Below, piece after piece: positions 12,494-24,509 of a stretch of 64,000 bases of DNA. Both the position numbers and the translations under genes were made by a program. The stretch covers positions 4,526,001 through 4,590,000 of the forward strand of contig JAULSN010000003.1 of NCBI GenBank assembly GCA_033439765.1, written 5' to 3'. This DNA is from Lasiosphaeria ovina. Its lineage: Eukaryota; Ascomycota; Sordariomycetes; Sordariales; Lasiosphaeriaceae. How positions within the stretch are numbered: position 1 is the stretch's first letter; every line of letters begins with the position of its first letter. Below the pieces are notes generated by a model. The model did no database searches. It worked only from the letters and a program-made list of their open reading frames with translations, and was not told the DNA's origin.

Positions 12494-15400
12494 CTTTGCA
12501 TATTGTTGTTCTGAACTAGACGGGAGTCTTTTTATTGATTCGCGCGATGTTCGAAGAGAGGAGCCTGCCTCCCTCTTTTTCGTGGTTCAGCGGCTCCGAC
12601 GGCCTGTTGGGAGTTGGGACTAGGTTCCGCTCGAATTCCCAGAGTTCCGGGTTGTGGCCACAGCGGGTACGCGAACTTGTTCATGAAACGTTGTTCCAGT
12701 CGCGCAAAGTCGGGCGGAAATCGTTGGGCCAAGGGTGATCTCGCGGGAGTCCGAGGGTGGTACCCCTGATACGCTGCCCAAATGTCTCAAGATGCCGCTC
12801 CTTTTGGGGTTTAGCGACAGCCGCTGGAGCGCTTCGACGGCAGAAAATATGCGCCCTGGTGCCAACACGGCGGCAAAATTAGGAACAAACAGAAGAGCAA
12901 AAACAAGTAAATGCGAGCGGCGTATTATAATGGGATACAGTTGAAGGAAAACGATAATTGTCGCGTTTGCAGAAAGAAGATCGACCGTTGTTATGCGGGT
13001 AGCGATTGACGGCGGCCGAGACAGTCCAAGCAGTTCACTGCAGGGAACAGAGCAAATGTAGTGAATGTAGGTTTTCCCCCCTTCTTTGTATTTTTTTTTG
13101 CTTAGGGGCCGGTAGCGGGAAGTGCGAGCGAGCGACTGGTCGACGGACGACGACTGACTGATGTGTAAAGAAAACGAATGAGGGACAAAGTGTATTTTTA
13201 CGACAGCTTCGAGGACGCGGGAGAAGGAAAAAAAGAGTCAAGAACGAGGAAGTGACGGAAGGCGCCAACGGGTTAGCTAGCGCGCTGCGAAGGGGGAAAA
13301 GAAGGGGAAAGGGAGCTGTGAAGCTACGGGCAGCAGTGCAGAATGCAGATTGTGCCGGGTGGATCGGCGACTGCAACCTGGCAAAGCCTAGAAGCTGCCG
13401 CTGCGAAAGCAAATGGAACCCTGGAAAGCAACCAAAAATCAGGGCAAGGGACGCTGCAACGGTGAGCTGTCGGCTGTTGGCAAAGATGGATTTCCCTGTT
13501 GCGTGCAGATTGTGCAGAGAGATAACGCAATCGATTGGGGCTGCCCGCCGGCTGGATTGGATCATTCATCTCATTTTACGGACATTTGCCCGAGAGGCCA
13601 CCCTCCATCACGGTCCATCCATGGATGTTTCCAAGTGATAAATCCGTCGCCAACCAGCACATGCCCTGACTGTGCAGGCTACCGGCCCGCCAAAACAGGC
13701 GTGGCATTGCTGTTTTCCTGTCCTTGGCTCCTTCTCGCATTTGAGCCTACACTTTCCAAGTTATTTCCTGTCATTGTCAGATTGAACCAGCGGACGGGCC
13801 GCACAGATCGGCGCTATCACGAATCGGTAGACTTTAACCCTCCCTCGGCGATGCTCTCCGGGCCTCCCTCTTTGGCCGCTCCTGTCTGTACAAGGTAGTA
13901 CAAGCGGGGCGCTGGTGTTGTTGGCGGCACAGAGGTACAAGTTTGTAGCATCCAACAAACATCCGTCACTTGACGTGAGCCGGCCGATGCAAACTCGGCC
14001 AAGGCAAGAAGTTAGTTAATGCATAGCCGTCTGTCTTTGACGTCTTGTAGTTTCTGGCTAAGGATTCCCCACCGCTTCACCATGATACTCACGGAACGGA
14101 ACTCGAATTGAGTTCTGTGTTGCCTTATCAGCACTCTAGGGTTTAGGTTCTGTGTCGGTGTAACCATTTGTCCTGGGAGCTACGACGTTTCCCACGCGTG
14201 TAATTTGATCGCTTTCTGGGGTGTGAAACCGTCGGTTCAAGCATGGTAGCCTAACGAGACACTACCTTATCCGGGGGTCTTCTGCACTGCCGGGAGAAGC
14301 ATTTTGAAAATAGCTTTGGCGAGAAAACAAAGTTTGAAACGCGACCCGGCACTGAAGGAACTGCGTGGCTGCAGAAGCTTCAAGTTGCCAGAAGCACGAA
14401 ACGTGCTGTGGGGGGGAAGCTTCGGTTTGCGGATGTGGCGTTCTCGAACACACACGTCTCACAAGTACGGATACGGCGCTATCCCAAACGAGATGTCGAC
14501 GCTGCGAAGCGGTGCTTCGCGTGGGATTTAAAGCTGTTGGTCCCATTCGCCGCTCAACCTTTGTCGAACTCGGTGTCACTCGAGTCGATGTGCAGCGTTT
14601 TGGTTCACTGGCTTCTCCACGTCCTTTTGTTTTCTTTTCGAGTTTCGCTCCTGCTCCTTCCGAGCGTATCCGCTGCGGCGGCCATGGTGTCGGAAATGAG
14701 GAGGAGCCCCCTCCAATCTCGATTGGGATGTGGGGGCATGGCGGTGTTATTTTGTTGCCAAATTGGCAACCCACGTCATCCATCACCCTTGGGCGGTCAG
14801 ATCTCGGACCTGCCTAAGGTGACCGACCGGGCCGTTGTTGGTCAGGCTTTTGCGAAACACGTGCTGACGTCCTTGAATATCCAATTGTTCGTCGTTTCTC
14901 AAGGTGTTGAGCTCTTCAGCAGGAAGGCGACAAGAACTTGAACTTGAAGTTCGCATGTGTGAATCGTGCCTTCTTCAGAGAGCCGTGCTGGTCTTTTAAA
15001 CGACATGGACGTGGCGACAGAGCGCACCTTCCACAATTGTAGAATCTTGAAATCGTGTAAACCTCTCGGATTACTTTTCCGAGCAGCTTGGTTGCCATAG
15101 GGATTCGTTTAGAAAGCGAAGACAAGCCTTGGTCAGTCCTGGGCGTCACGACGAAAAATTTCAATGTTGGTGATTGTCGCTGAAGCGATCCGACATTTGT
15201 TCTATCGGTCCCCTCTTGTTTTCCTCCAAGGTGACAATTGAGGTTTGATCCCAACAGGTCAATCGGTCCAGAAAACGCGTGTGTCTCTCCGTCTGCTCGA
15301 TACCTTGCGATGACGATGCCAGATATTTGATGTGACTGCTCGTTGGCGGCCAACCCATCACAGTCGACCCAGCTATCCAGAGCAGCTTTTGTGGCAGTCG

Positions 15401-15926
15401 ACTGCCGGAAATGCCCGTGTCTTATATCAGAGGTTACTTGTCTTATTTCCACGAGACGAGATACGGCCGCTGTCGTTGCACATATTCTCGTATCACAACG
15501 CCAAAGAACATGTGGATATATCCGCCCGCCTGAGCTAATATCATAGCCGTTGAGAGAAGAATTGGACTCTCCTCCCTCAGGCACCACTGACTTTTATGTT
15601 ATTTCCATATGAACTCGACTTCACCTGCTAGATAGATCAGAGTTGGCCCAGGTCTGCCATCTGAAGCGAACGTAAGGCAGGCCGTTCCATCCCATCCATC
15701 CCCCTTTCCCAGTAAATAGGAGAATGCCTACCTCGTTCAGGCACCTGACCTATCCGAACTTCTTCTTCCAGCACCCCGCTCGCTTGCGCTACCCTTGACA
15801 ACAACTCTCCCTCTCTCAACTGGTCTCCCTCTCTCTTTCCCCTGTTACCGCCTCCGCAAATACCTACCCTACCTGTCACAGAGCTCAAGACACAAACTCG
15901 GGCAGCCTCACATTCGCGTTGCAAAA
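12494..15926. other. Long intergenic region, no supported gene
   Basis: A 3.4-kb gap between the divergent TBC and CVNH genes. Several open frames of 150-220 codons occur on both strands, but none has recognisable motifs, consistent codon character or splice partners. The stretch just before 15926 is strongly CT-rich (CCCTCTCTCAACTGG and similar), which fits the CVNH promoter and leader. Confidence 0.5.
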
Positions 15927-16674
15927 ATGCGTTCCTACCTGCTCGCCATTACTCTGGCCCTTAAAGGTGCCTTCGCGGCTTCCATGAAGCCAGGCACATT
16001 CTGCCACTTTTCAGAGTCGTGCAACAACATCAAGATCGTCGACAACTTTTTCCTCTCTGCCACCTGCAGGGACGAGACGCTTTCCTACAAGCACGCCAAC
16101 ACGCTCGACTTGAACCTGTGCATCGGTATCAACCAGACCACCGCTAATCTGCTGTGGCAGCCCTAGTAAGCAGCCAAAACTGTTCTCCCCGCCGAGGGAG
16201 AACGACACCCCTACCCGACCTTCCCCGGCAATCCCAAGATCGCCGCGAGCGACGACAGGACGAGCCTTGACCACAACCGCCCCCGCCCCCTCCCGCTCCG
16301 TCCCGTCTGGCTCGCAACCCCGTTTCTCCGTGACCAAGAAGCTAGAACTCTCTCGCAGCGGCAAAATCGCCAACTACTGCACGGACTGTGCCTTGGTCGA
16401 GGGCTCTAGCATTGCCTGCCAGTGCTCGCCGCTAGTTAGTGCCGAGAACAACGCACCTACCCAGTCGTATCTCGACCTCGGTACGTATCCCCGGAAACGT
16501 TGATATTGTGTGGCACATCTTGAGAACCCCCCCCCCCCCCCCCCCCCCCCCCTCCCCGCGTCCGAGTTTGGGCAGACTGCTGACCGACGTCGTGGGGTCG
16601 GTTGACCAGATACTGGAATCGGAAACGACAATGGCACCCTGACGTGCTCGGGAGGCATTGGTTCCTTCAACTGA
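15927..16674 (+). CDS. Secreted cyanovirin-N homology (CVNH) lectin-like protein
   Basis: Small secreted protein of 141 residues in three exons: 15927-16165, 16359-16480 and 16610-16674. Intron 1 is 193 nt (GTAAGC/CGCAG, phase 2) and intron 2 is 129 nt (GTACGT/CCAG, phase 1). Each junction restores the fold's pattern: LLWQPY joins GKIANYC, and SYLDL-D joins TGIGNDNGTLTC. A signal peptide (about 1-18, RSYLLAITLALKGAFA) precedes one CVNH domain. Its hallmarks are FSESCNNIKI, LSATCRD, LDLNLCIGI, CTDCAL, IACQC and the terminal GNDNGTLTC. Fungal CVNH proteins bind high-mannose glycans; ligand and role here are inference. Intron 2 carries a run of 26 cytosines. No single open frame covers the gene, so an automatic ORF call would miss it. 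Confidence 0.88.
16527..16552 (+). repeat. C26 homopolymer inside a CVNH intron
   Basis: An uninterrupted run of 26 cytosines, followed by T and four more C, lies within intron 2 of the CVNH gene, starting 46 bases after its donor site. Such runs are prone to slippage and to sequencing error, so the exact length should be treated with caution. Confidence 0.85.
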
Positions 16675-18830
16675 GCAGGGACCAGAGTCCTGTGAAGCAG
16701 CATCTGGGGGAAGGGGGCAGATCGAACATCACTGGAAGTCTAAGGAGAGACGGGCTTGATGCGGCACACACTCTCGGCATGGAGATGGAGGATCTTCTTG
16801 GGCGTAGTTGTAGAAGAGGTGCCGGAGAGTGATATTGGCCTCAAGAAAATCGACCAACGCCTTTTCATCCCGAACTTATGTCGCGGTACTTCGTGAAGAC
16901 GGAAAAGAATCATCGAGTCAAAGGTGTGGTCTGGTACTATCGCACTAACAATTTTACCGGGGCTGGAGCGTGCGGAAGCAAGAGGGTCACTTTCCCCCTA
17001 TCTAGCTTTGGGAAACGGCGGACCACAGAAGCTCTGAAGAACGAAGAGCAAGAAGCTCAGGAGAAGAAAGAGCTCTTGACATCTCGTTATCCGACCACCT
17101 CGATGTAATGCCAATATATCGGTCTGACGTTGAGAGTTGGAACCCGCCCCCCGACGCAGAGACTAGACGAGGGACACTGGCTGACAGAAGGAAAGCAAAC
17201 CCGAAACGAAAAGACGGGGTTGGAGATGGGGCAGGCGGGTAATAACCACGAGCATCATATCTCCGTACGAGCATCACAACTCCGTTCCGCTTCTGCAACT
17301 GACCGACCGACCAACCAACCGCCTTCGGGAGGTTCAAACGCGTGTGGAATAAACATAAGCAACGGCGGCACAGGCGAACTTCACCACAGCCACAGCCCTG
17401 AGATCCTGGGAAGGCCAGACCTACCTCGCTCGCCGGCATTCGAGACCAAAATGCCATGCAGGCCATGTCAATCGTCTTTCCGGAGTACGTACTGCAGGCA
17501 GGTTGCCGTCGCGCTGGATCGGTACCTAGGGAGTGGTTTCTGACCGAGACAGACGGGACATGGACTGCAGCCCAGTCTGCTGTCTGTGCAACAAAACTAC
17601 GTGTGCGTGTATCGGTCGGTAGGTTGACGAGAGTCTCCCGGCTTGTTTCTGGTTCTTCTGGTTGTTCTTTTGTTCTTGGCCTTCTCGTGGCCCGAGGGGC
17701 TGGGCTTCTTTGTTTGCCCTGCCCTGCCCTTTGACACACGCGTGGCTGCGCTGTCATGCCATGTCTGCCTTCCCTTCACCCACGCTCCCTGTAACAACGA
17801 ACCGGCCAATCAGCAAGCGGGACTGACATTTGTAGTGGTGGTGTGGTGGTTCGCTGTTCGGCACTCAGGACAGGCAATAGGGCGCCGGCAGGACGACAAT
17901 TCCCGCCAACGTGTGATGGTGGTGGTGCACTCAGCCCCGGAAGACGCGGAGGATCCTTGTTTTGTGTTGGAGACATCGGTCCGTCCATGTCTCCCCGCAC
18001 TTTTTGCAGGCGGTTTTCCGCTAAGTCACCAATCATCCTCACCCCCCCCCAACCTACCTTACCTACGGGTACCAACTGAGCTGTGCCAGTGAGGGGAACC
18101 GGGGTTTATGGAGGGGTCATGAGGCCGAGGAACGACCATATATACACACGTAAGGACACGCGGAAACCGGGACTTCTTTGCTTTTGTCATTGTCGTAATA
18201 ATCATGCTGACGAACTAAGTCCTGCCCTCGTTCTCGCTTTGCCCATCAAAATCCAGTCTCAGATGCATCTTGTTATCTTCTGCTCCTAACAACACCACTC
18301 TAGATATCTAGATATCAACTCCCTCCCTGCCTATTACACTCACTACAATGGTCAGCACCTTCACGACAAACCAGACACAAAACCCGCAAAAAATAGACTT
18401 TCTATGTCTGCTTAGCATCATCTATGCATCTCTCTAAATCTTCTTCCCCGAAATATCAACCCCTTTCCTCGCTGCATTACTGGCCTCTTGCCCCTGACGC
18501 AAAGAGGAAACGAAAGCCCCCTTTTTATGACTCCGACTCCGAAATGATCGACCGACTTCTGGATCCAAACCCTGCTACAAATTGCTGAAACATGCGAACT
18601 CCAATCGACGAAAGACAAACCGATAACGACTGCGAGCTTAGGGAAGATGCGATGGACGCCAATATACCACCAGAAACTCACGTTAGGAGCAGTAGCACTA
18701 GAATTCGACTTCGGTGGAGGGGGAAAAGAGTGAAGAATAAGCCGACGCCTCGATTATTCGTGCCCTTGTGGTATGACCAGGGTCGTGGATCGCGCGCCTT
18801 GGTATATACGTCTTCGGCAACGATCACGCT
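16675..18830. other. Intergenic region between convergent genes, no gene seen
   Basis: This interval lies between the 3' ends of the CVNH and desaturase genes. The longest open frame (minus strand, about 17002-17757) is Arg/Ser/Pro-rich with no motif and is taken as chance. Near 18300-18316 there is a doubled TAGATATC unit. Confidence 0.5.
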
Positions 18831-20378
18831 TCACTGAGCAGGCTTGACCGTCGCGGGCTTGGTACCCAAGCCGTTCTGGTTGCGGAAGAACAAGACACCC
18901 TGGCTAGGGCCCTCGGCACCCTCAGTGGGCTCGACCCACTGGCACCACCTGGCGCTCTTCCACATGGCCTTGATGAAGCCAATGGGGCCATCGCTGGTAT
19001 CGGAGCGGTAGTGTCTGCCCATGATGGGCTTGATGGCCTCGGTCGCCTCGTCGGCATTATAGAAGGGGATGGTGCTGACATAGTGGTGCAGCACGTGCGT
19101 CTCGATGATGCCGTGGAGCAGATGGCGACCGATAAAGCCGAACTCGCGATCGATGGTTGCAGCACAGCCGCGGACAAAGTTCCACTCGCTAGGAGTATAG
19201 TGAGGCAGAGACGGGTCGGTGTGCTGCAGGAAGGTAATGGCGACTGGAAATGTCCCAGTTAGCCATTTGTCTTGCTAATTTCTTCTCGGATTTTGAAGGG
19301 CTGGGGGATGCCACTTACCAAGCCAGTGGTTCACCCACAGGTACGGCAAAAAGTACCAGACAGCCATGTTGTTCCAGCCAAACTTCTGGCCGAGGAACAC
19401 CAGTGCGGTGATGGCAAGTGCCAAACCAACATCGCTCAACACGACACGGAAAGCCTCCTTGTGGTCATAAATGGGGCTTCTGGGATCAAAGTGATTCACG
19501 CCGCCGCCGAAGCCGTTGTGCTTTCCCTTGCCGCGTCCCTCTCTCTGCTTCTCGTGGAAGTTGTGTCCCGTCACGTTCGTTAAGAGGTAGTTGGGCCAGC
19601 CGATAACCTGCTGTCCGATCAAGTGGATCAGAGTAGCGATGGGGGTCTCCTCGGTCAGCTCATCGAGCTCGTGGATGAAGCGGCCGATGCGGTTGGCAAA
19701 CTGCTCGCGGGTTCGCGGCACAAAGACCATGTCGCGCTCCATGTGTCCGGTGGCCTTGTGGTGCTTGCTATGGCTCATCTGCCAGCTGAAGTAGGGGACG
19801 AGCAGGGACGAGTGCAGAATCCAGCCAACCCAGTTGTTGACTGTCTTGGATGCCGAGAAGGCACCGTGGCCGCACTCGTGGGCAAGCACCCAGAGGCCGG
19901 TGCTGAAGAGCCCCTGCATGAACGAATAGATTCCCCACAGCACGACACGCGCGGCCTTGACCGGGACGTACTCGGGCGTGTTGAAGTTGTGGAAAAGATA
20001 AAAGGTCGTGGCGAGGCAGACCATGTCACGGAGAACATACGACAGACTTCGCAGCGTCGATCGCTCGAAGCAGTGCTTGGGAATGGCATCTCGGATGTCC
20101 TTGATTGTGAAGTCGGGAACCTGGAACTCGTTTCCATATGTGTCAATCAGCTTGCCGTACGAGTCCTTGGTGCTCGTCTCCTTATCGTCCGAGCCCATTG
20201 AAGACAGAGACGTCGACGAGGCCGAAGCGCGGGGGGATCCGAAGGGTGACCCCTCATCCGTGGGCGAGACGTTGCCGGTCGAAGGCGAAGATACTGAATC
20301 GATGGTTTGTGAGGTGGTCGTCCTTCTAAAGACGGGGGCCTTGGCAGCCGGAAGGCTGGATGCGGTCGCGGAAGCCAT
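18831..20378 (-). CDS. fad2: Delta-12-type (oleate) fatty acid desaturase
   Basis: ER-membrane desaturase of 490 residues that should convert oleoyl to linoleoyl chains. Exons are 20378-19319 and 19243-18831. The 75-nt intron (donor GTAAGT, acceptor TTCCAG) joins in phase 1, so VNHWL continues as VAITFLQHTD. The three di-iron histidine boxes are all present: HECGH (167-171), HSKHH (203-207) and HVLHH (403-407). Hydrophobic segments lie at about 115-165 and 185-200 and around residue 330. HYVSTIPFYNADEATEAIKP after box 3 is the pattern of fungal delta-12 rather than omega-3 enzymes, which favours FAD2. The N-terminal 70 residues are Ser/Thr-rich and variable, as usual. All catalytic motifs are intact, so the gene looks functional. 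Confidence 0.93.
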
Positions 20379-22875
20379 TCTCGCGCTCTATATGGAACGA
20401 CTGTCTCGAAGAACAGAAATACAACGGTTGACGGGAAGATGCGAGACGGTAGAGGCGATATGTAGGCGCGAAGTGGAAGGACGAGAGGAGGGAGGAGGGG
20501 AGGAGGGGGGAGGAGGGGGAGAACCGGCTGCAAGTGACAAGGTCAGCGCTGAGCCAACGAACGGCGTTGGTGGCAGAATGCAAATGCTGCGCTGCCAGTG
20601 TGCTACACACCTCAATTGCAAGGAATACCGGACTATTCCGGACAAGAGGCGCGAAACCGGCTGGTTGGCTGGCTGGTTGGCTGGTTGGCTCGTCGGCTCG
20701 TTCTCTTGCAGAAGAGGAAAAGTATATTTTGGCTTACAGCAAACTGCTTCGGGTTTTCTTTTGCTTTGCGTGGGCCGGATTTCCTTGAGAGGTGGATTTG
20801 TTGGGGCCCCTGCTGCGACGGGGTAATAATTAAAAGCTAGGAGGCACTGGGGTACACGTCCTGCTGTTTTTCGCCGGAACCACAGCCCGTACACATAAAG
20901 TAGAGGTAATTGGATCTTTTGGACGACTTTGGGATGGCATGCAAGTGCAATTGACTGGACACGAAGGGCGATTGTTTGTTTAAGGCGGACAAGAAAAGGA
21001 CTTTATTCAGTTTGAAGCGCCCACCTTGTCTTACGAACCTCGATTCTCCCTGCCCTGGCGTCGGATCAATGGCTGTATGAATAGCCTGGAGGTCTCGCCC
21101 CAAATCGAGCGAGTCCGAAGGTGCCACCGCCTTCGCGCGTGCTGCCAAGATTGCACGAAGGGGAATTCACCGCCTCTGGTGCCCTGTGTATGTACAGTGC
21201 GGTACTGTGCATGGTGGACCCGTGGGAGAGAGACTTCACATGCCAGTCGGCCCAGCAAGTGGGCACTGAGACAGTGGAGGCCATGGCTTGCAACGACGCA
21301 GCTGAAGATGGCGAGACCTCCGGGCTAACAGGCAAAAATACGTTTTGCCGAGGCCCAGCACGTTTGGGATTGGCCTGAAAGGAGCAGATGAGGAGAGAAA
21401 CTGACCAGAGGCGTGTTGGCTGACCAAAATCGTCTTAGCTTACAGTCTACTGAAGATCGCCGCTGGCCTGCATTCGGACTTCTGCATGTCACTCCGTCTT
21501 TCACGATTATTAACGCAGCTAGTTGTCGTGCTGGGCTTGGTGATGGCGGCTGCAGCGATAACGCAAAGAATCCCTATCATTTGGTCTGCCAGCATCGAGT
21601 GTGGTTACGGATGACAGGGTCTTTCGGGCACGGATAGTTAAGTACTGTAGGATAGGAACCAACAAGAGGCTATGCAGGCAGGAGACACAAGACCAGAACA
21701 GACGAGGCCAGGCCAGACCAGACCACGCAGGGAAAATCTCCTCATGATGAATTGCACATAGCAACAGGATAGCCACGGCTTTCTTCGAAATGCTCTTTGG
21801 AGCAACTAGCGGAGCCGGTGAAGGCGAGAAATTCATGGGTTGACTCGAGCAAACGGTCTCGTCACTTAAAGCGCGGTCGTTGTCGCTCCCCTGTGCGGCG
21901 AAAAGGGAAGTGGACCCTTCCCTTCGCTGCTACGACGTCCCAGGGTGTGTCATGTTGGGATTTGGAAGATGTGAGGGTTCGAATTGCGGGGGCGGGGTCA
22001 CCACGCTAGATGTGTTTAATGAGTAAGGGGTACGGAGTAAAAAAGATGGAAATAAGTTTGCCCAAGTTTCTCGAGTCTGGATTTGCAGAATAATTCCGTT
22101 AATATCGAGTCAAAATATCGATAGCATCCCCCGTTCTTCGAAACACTTTATTTTCTACGTACCTAGAATGGGGGAATAATAAGAATTAGGTGGCGTCCAA
22201 CCAGCCTCTCCATGCATTCAGTAACTGCCACCTTCGCCTGGTAAAAGTGGAGTGGATGTTTCTGTTGGGGGAAGCTAAAAGGATTTTGTTGAGTGCGGGA
22301 GCCCTGAGCGCTGGCTAGGAGTCCTGCAGAAAGAGAAAAACGCGCTGTAAAAAGAAAATTTAGCGAGACGCAGACGCAGACCGCGGCATTTCCATGTTGC
22401 GGTAACCCAGCCCGCCTTGGCTGTTGCTTGGCCGCTTGGCTCCTTTCGTGAAGCACCCCCCACGGCTAGGAGGCACCGCAGTCTTTCGGACCTCAGACCC
22501 GAGATAGCCCAGATCTGATCCACCGGCACCCTGCAAGCTGGGCGGGCTTCCGGGGAGTTCCCGTGTGGCGGCTGACCACGCCCGCACCCAATCGGTTCCC
22601 CGCTTCGATCAGATCGACGATATTTTGTTTAGCAGATCCGAGACAACTTTGAGCAAGAGTCGAATAGAATTCCAGGCAGTTACGTATTTGTAACTTTTCT
22701 TGATTTTGGAGCCAGTTCTCACCGAGGCCGTTGGTTCCGTTCAACCTCGAGCTATGACACTCCAGAGCAAAACTCAACCAACAAGAAGACTAGAAAGGCT
22801 TGCTACAGCAGACTATCACGGCATTAAATCAGGCACAGCTGACCAGAGTACGGAATGCGTTCTGCATCAATTTAT
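20379..22875. other. Intergenic region, no gene seen
   Basis: This contains the desaturase promoter (purine-rich on the plus strand around 20460-20520, so pyrimidine-rich on the coding strand) and a GGCTGGTT tandem repeat. The remaining open frames are short and overlapping with no motifs. Confidence 0.5.
20659..20692. repeat. GGCTGGTT-type tandem repeat
   Basis: Four imperfect copies of an 8-base GGCTGGTT unit lie about 300 bases upstream of the desaturase start codon. This is a simple-sequence repeat; no function can be assigned. Confidence 0.7.
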
Positions 22876-24509
22876 TTATTCTATCGTCATTGGGTTTCGC
22901 TTGCAACCGGCCTTGCGCGCCCTGGCAAGCTCTTTGGCTTGCCGTTCCAAATGTGGATTAGGAATGATACTCACAACGCGCACCCAAGGCGGTGCCGGCT
23001 TTTTGCCCAGACTTCCTCCTAGCTCTCCATCGGCCCGCCGCTTGTCGCCCGCTCCGGTTGTGTTCTCTGCAGCCGTTGCTGCCGCCCCTTGCTTAGATTT
23101 CACCACCTGGGGAGCCACAGCCACCACCTGGGGAACTACCACTTGGGAAGGGACAGCCTGGGGAACCACCACCTGGGGAGTCACCACCTGAGCAGCAACC
23201 GCCTGACGAGCATTGACCACAGAAGATTCTACTGTGAATCGAGTCTGCGTATACCTAGGCCCTCTCTTACCCTTGACGCCAGCTTTGATGTGAGACTCCT
23301 CTGGCTCGTCGATGGGCTCGTCGAATTCAACCTTTAAACGACTCGAGACGTTGTCGTCATCGTCGTCTCCTTCTTGGCCAACCTCGTTTGCGTCATCGTC
23401 GTCTTCCTTCTCATCTCTCTCTATGCTGGGCAACAGCACATCAGGTAATTTCCCCTTTTGCTGCTCAAGAGGGACATGGGCCGCGACTCTGGCAACGCTA
23501 GCAACCTCATCTTGTCTCAGCCTCAAGTCGTTCAACCCGTCCGTGAGCCTGATGGCTTGTGCGTTCATCCTGTCAAGCAGCTCCAGGATAAGACGATATA
23601 GCACGGCAAAGGAGTCTCCGTCTCCCTCGTCGAGCCGCTCCCGCATTGTCTCGAGCAGGCCCCGGATGACTTCTTGGTTCGAGTCGGCGTTCTCCAACGG
23701 CAGCCCGTGTCCTGTGAGTCTCGGGAGCTCTCTGCTACCGCAAGTTGGTGATTGCGGCCCCTTCCCTAATGTCTCCCAAGCCGCGAACCCCCTGATCTGG
23801 CTCTCTGAAGCACTTGGTTCACGATCTGGGTATGCGTCTCGCCGTCTGGCAGTGTCCGGGGCCTCCTTCAAGATTGCGTCGCATATCGTATAGATATCGC
23901 GGTGTCTGCTTGCGTCGCGTCTGATGGAGGCACTTCGAGACGGATACTCTGGCCTACAACGACTGCTTGAAGGCTCAGTGGTGTGCGTTTTAGCACCCGC
24001 GTTTGGTTCTCTCGACTGTCGGGACTGGGATTGGCGGTGTTCCGGCGAGGTGACCGTTGGCTGTTGAACTTGCCGAGCAGGGTTTATAGGGACCGAAGAG
24101 TTGGGCTTCTCCAACCAAATTGGACGGGCCACGGACCTGGATAACTAACTCATCGTCAATTTGGCATGTCGTCGGCGACCACTAGGACTCGGCCTACCCT
24201 TTCGAGAGTTGACTCTTGGTGACGGCGAGCATACGCCGCAAGGTCCGCTTGCTCCTCCTTCCAGAGCCTTTGGAATGTTTCAAAGTGGTTCCGTCTCTGA
24301 GGGGCATACTCGGATTCGGCGACTGAGAATTCCCGACACATCAGGGTGGAGGGCATGCTTGTCGAGGTTCCGGACTGCTTGTTGAATTGCATCGCCATGG
24401 AAGCAAGAAGCCCGGCAGCCTCCTGCTGGATCTGAAGATAACAGTCCTGCAGAGGGATGCGCCTGTTGCATTTTCTGAGTTCATACTCTTGCTCGAGAGC
24501 AGGAAGCAT
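22876..24509 (-). CDS. Hypothetical acidic protein with PQVV repeats (two-exon model)
   Basis: I do not recognise this protein. Model: exon 1 24509-24198 from ATG (MLPALEQEYEL...), then a 53-nt intron (donor GTAGGC, branch TTGAC, acceptor GTTAG), then exon 2 24144-22876, joined in phase 0 for about 526 residues. The second part alone is an open frame of more than 415 codons but has no ATG near its start, only GTG, which is why I infer the upstream exon. Visible features are a Gln/Arg/Ser-rich stretch, a helical block around GLLETMRERLDEGDGDSFAVLYRLILELLDRM, two Asp/Glu runs (KEDDDDANE, EGDDDDDN), a Val-Pro-Gln repeat tract and a basic C-terminus. Composition suggests a nuclear protein. A further 5' exon is possible. 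Confidence 0.5.
23095..23200 (-). repeat. Coding tandem repeat, Pro-Gln-Val-Val units
   Basis: A degenerate tandem repeat, read on the minus strand as QVV(T/V)PQVV(V)PQ units, sits inside the unknown acidic protein. The repeat shows in the DNA as recurring CACCTGGGG blocks on the plus strand, so it probably grew by slippage. Confidence 0.65.

Noticed and set aside
14408..14941. Plus-strand open frame of 177 codons with a hydrophobic middle
   Set aside because: Overlaps competing frames on both strands, lacks a promoter-like context and matches no family I know.
14916..15587. Minus-strand open frame of 223 codons
   Set aside because: No recognisable motif or hydrophobic pattern, starts without support in a gap with several overlapping frames of similar length, and composition looks random.
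17002..17757. Minus-strand open frame of 251 codons between CVNH and desaturase genes
   Set aside because: Arg/Ser/Pro-rich with no domain or splice partners; GC-rich DNA gives such frames by chance.
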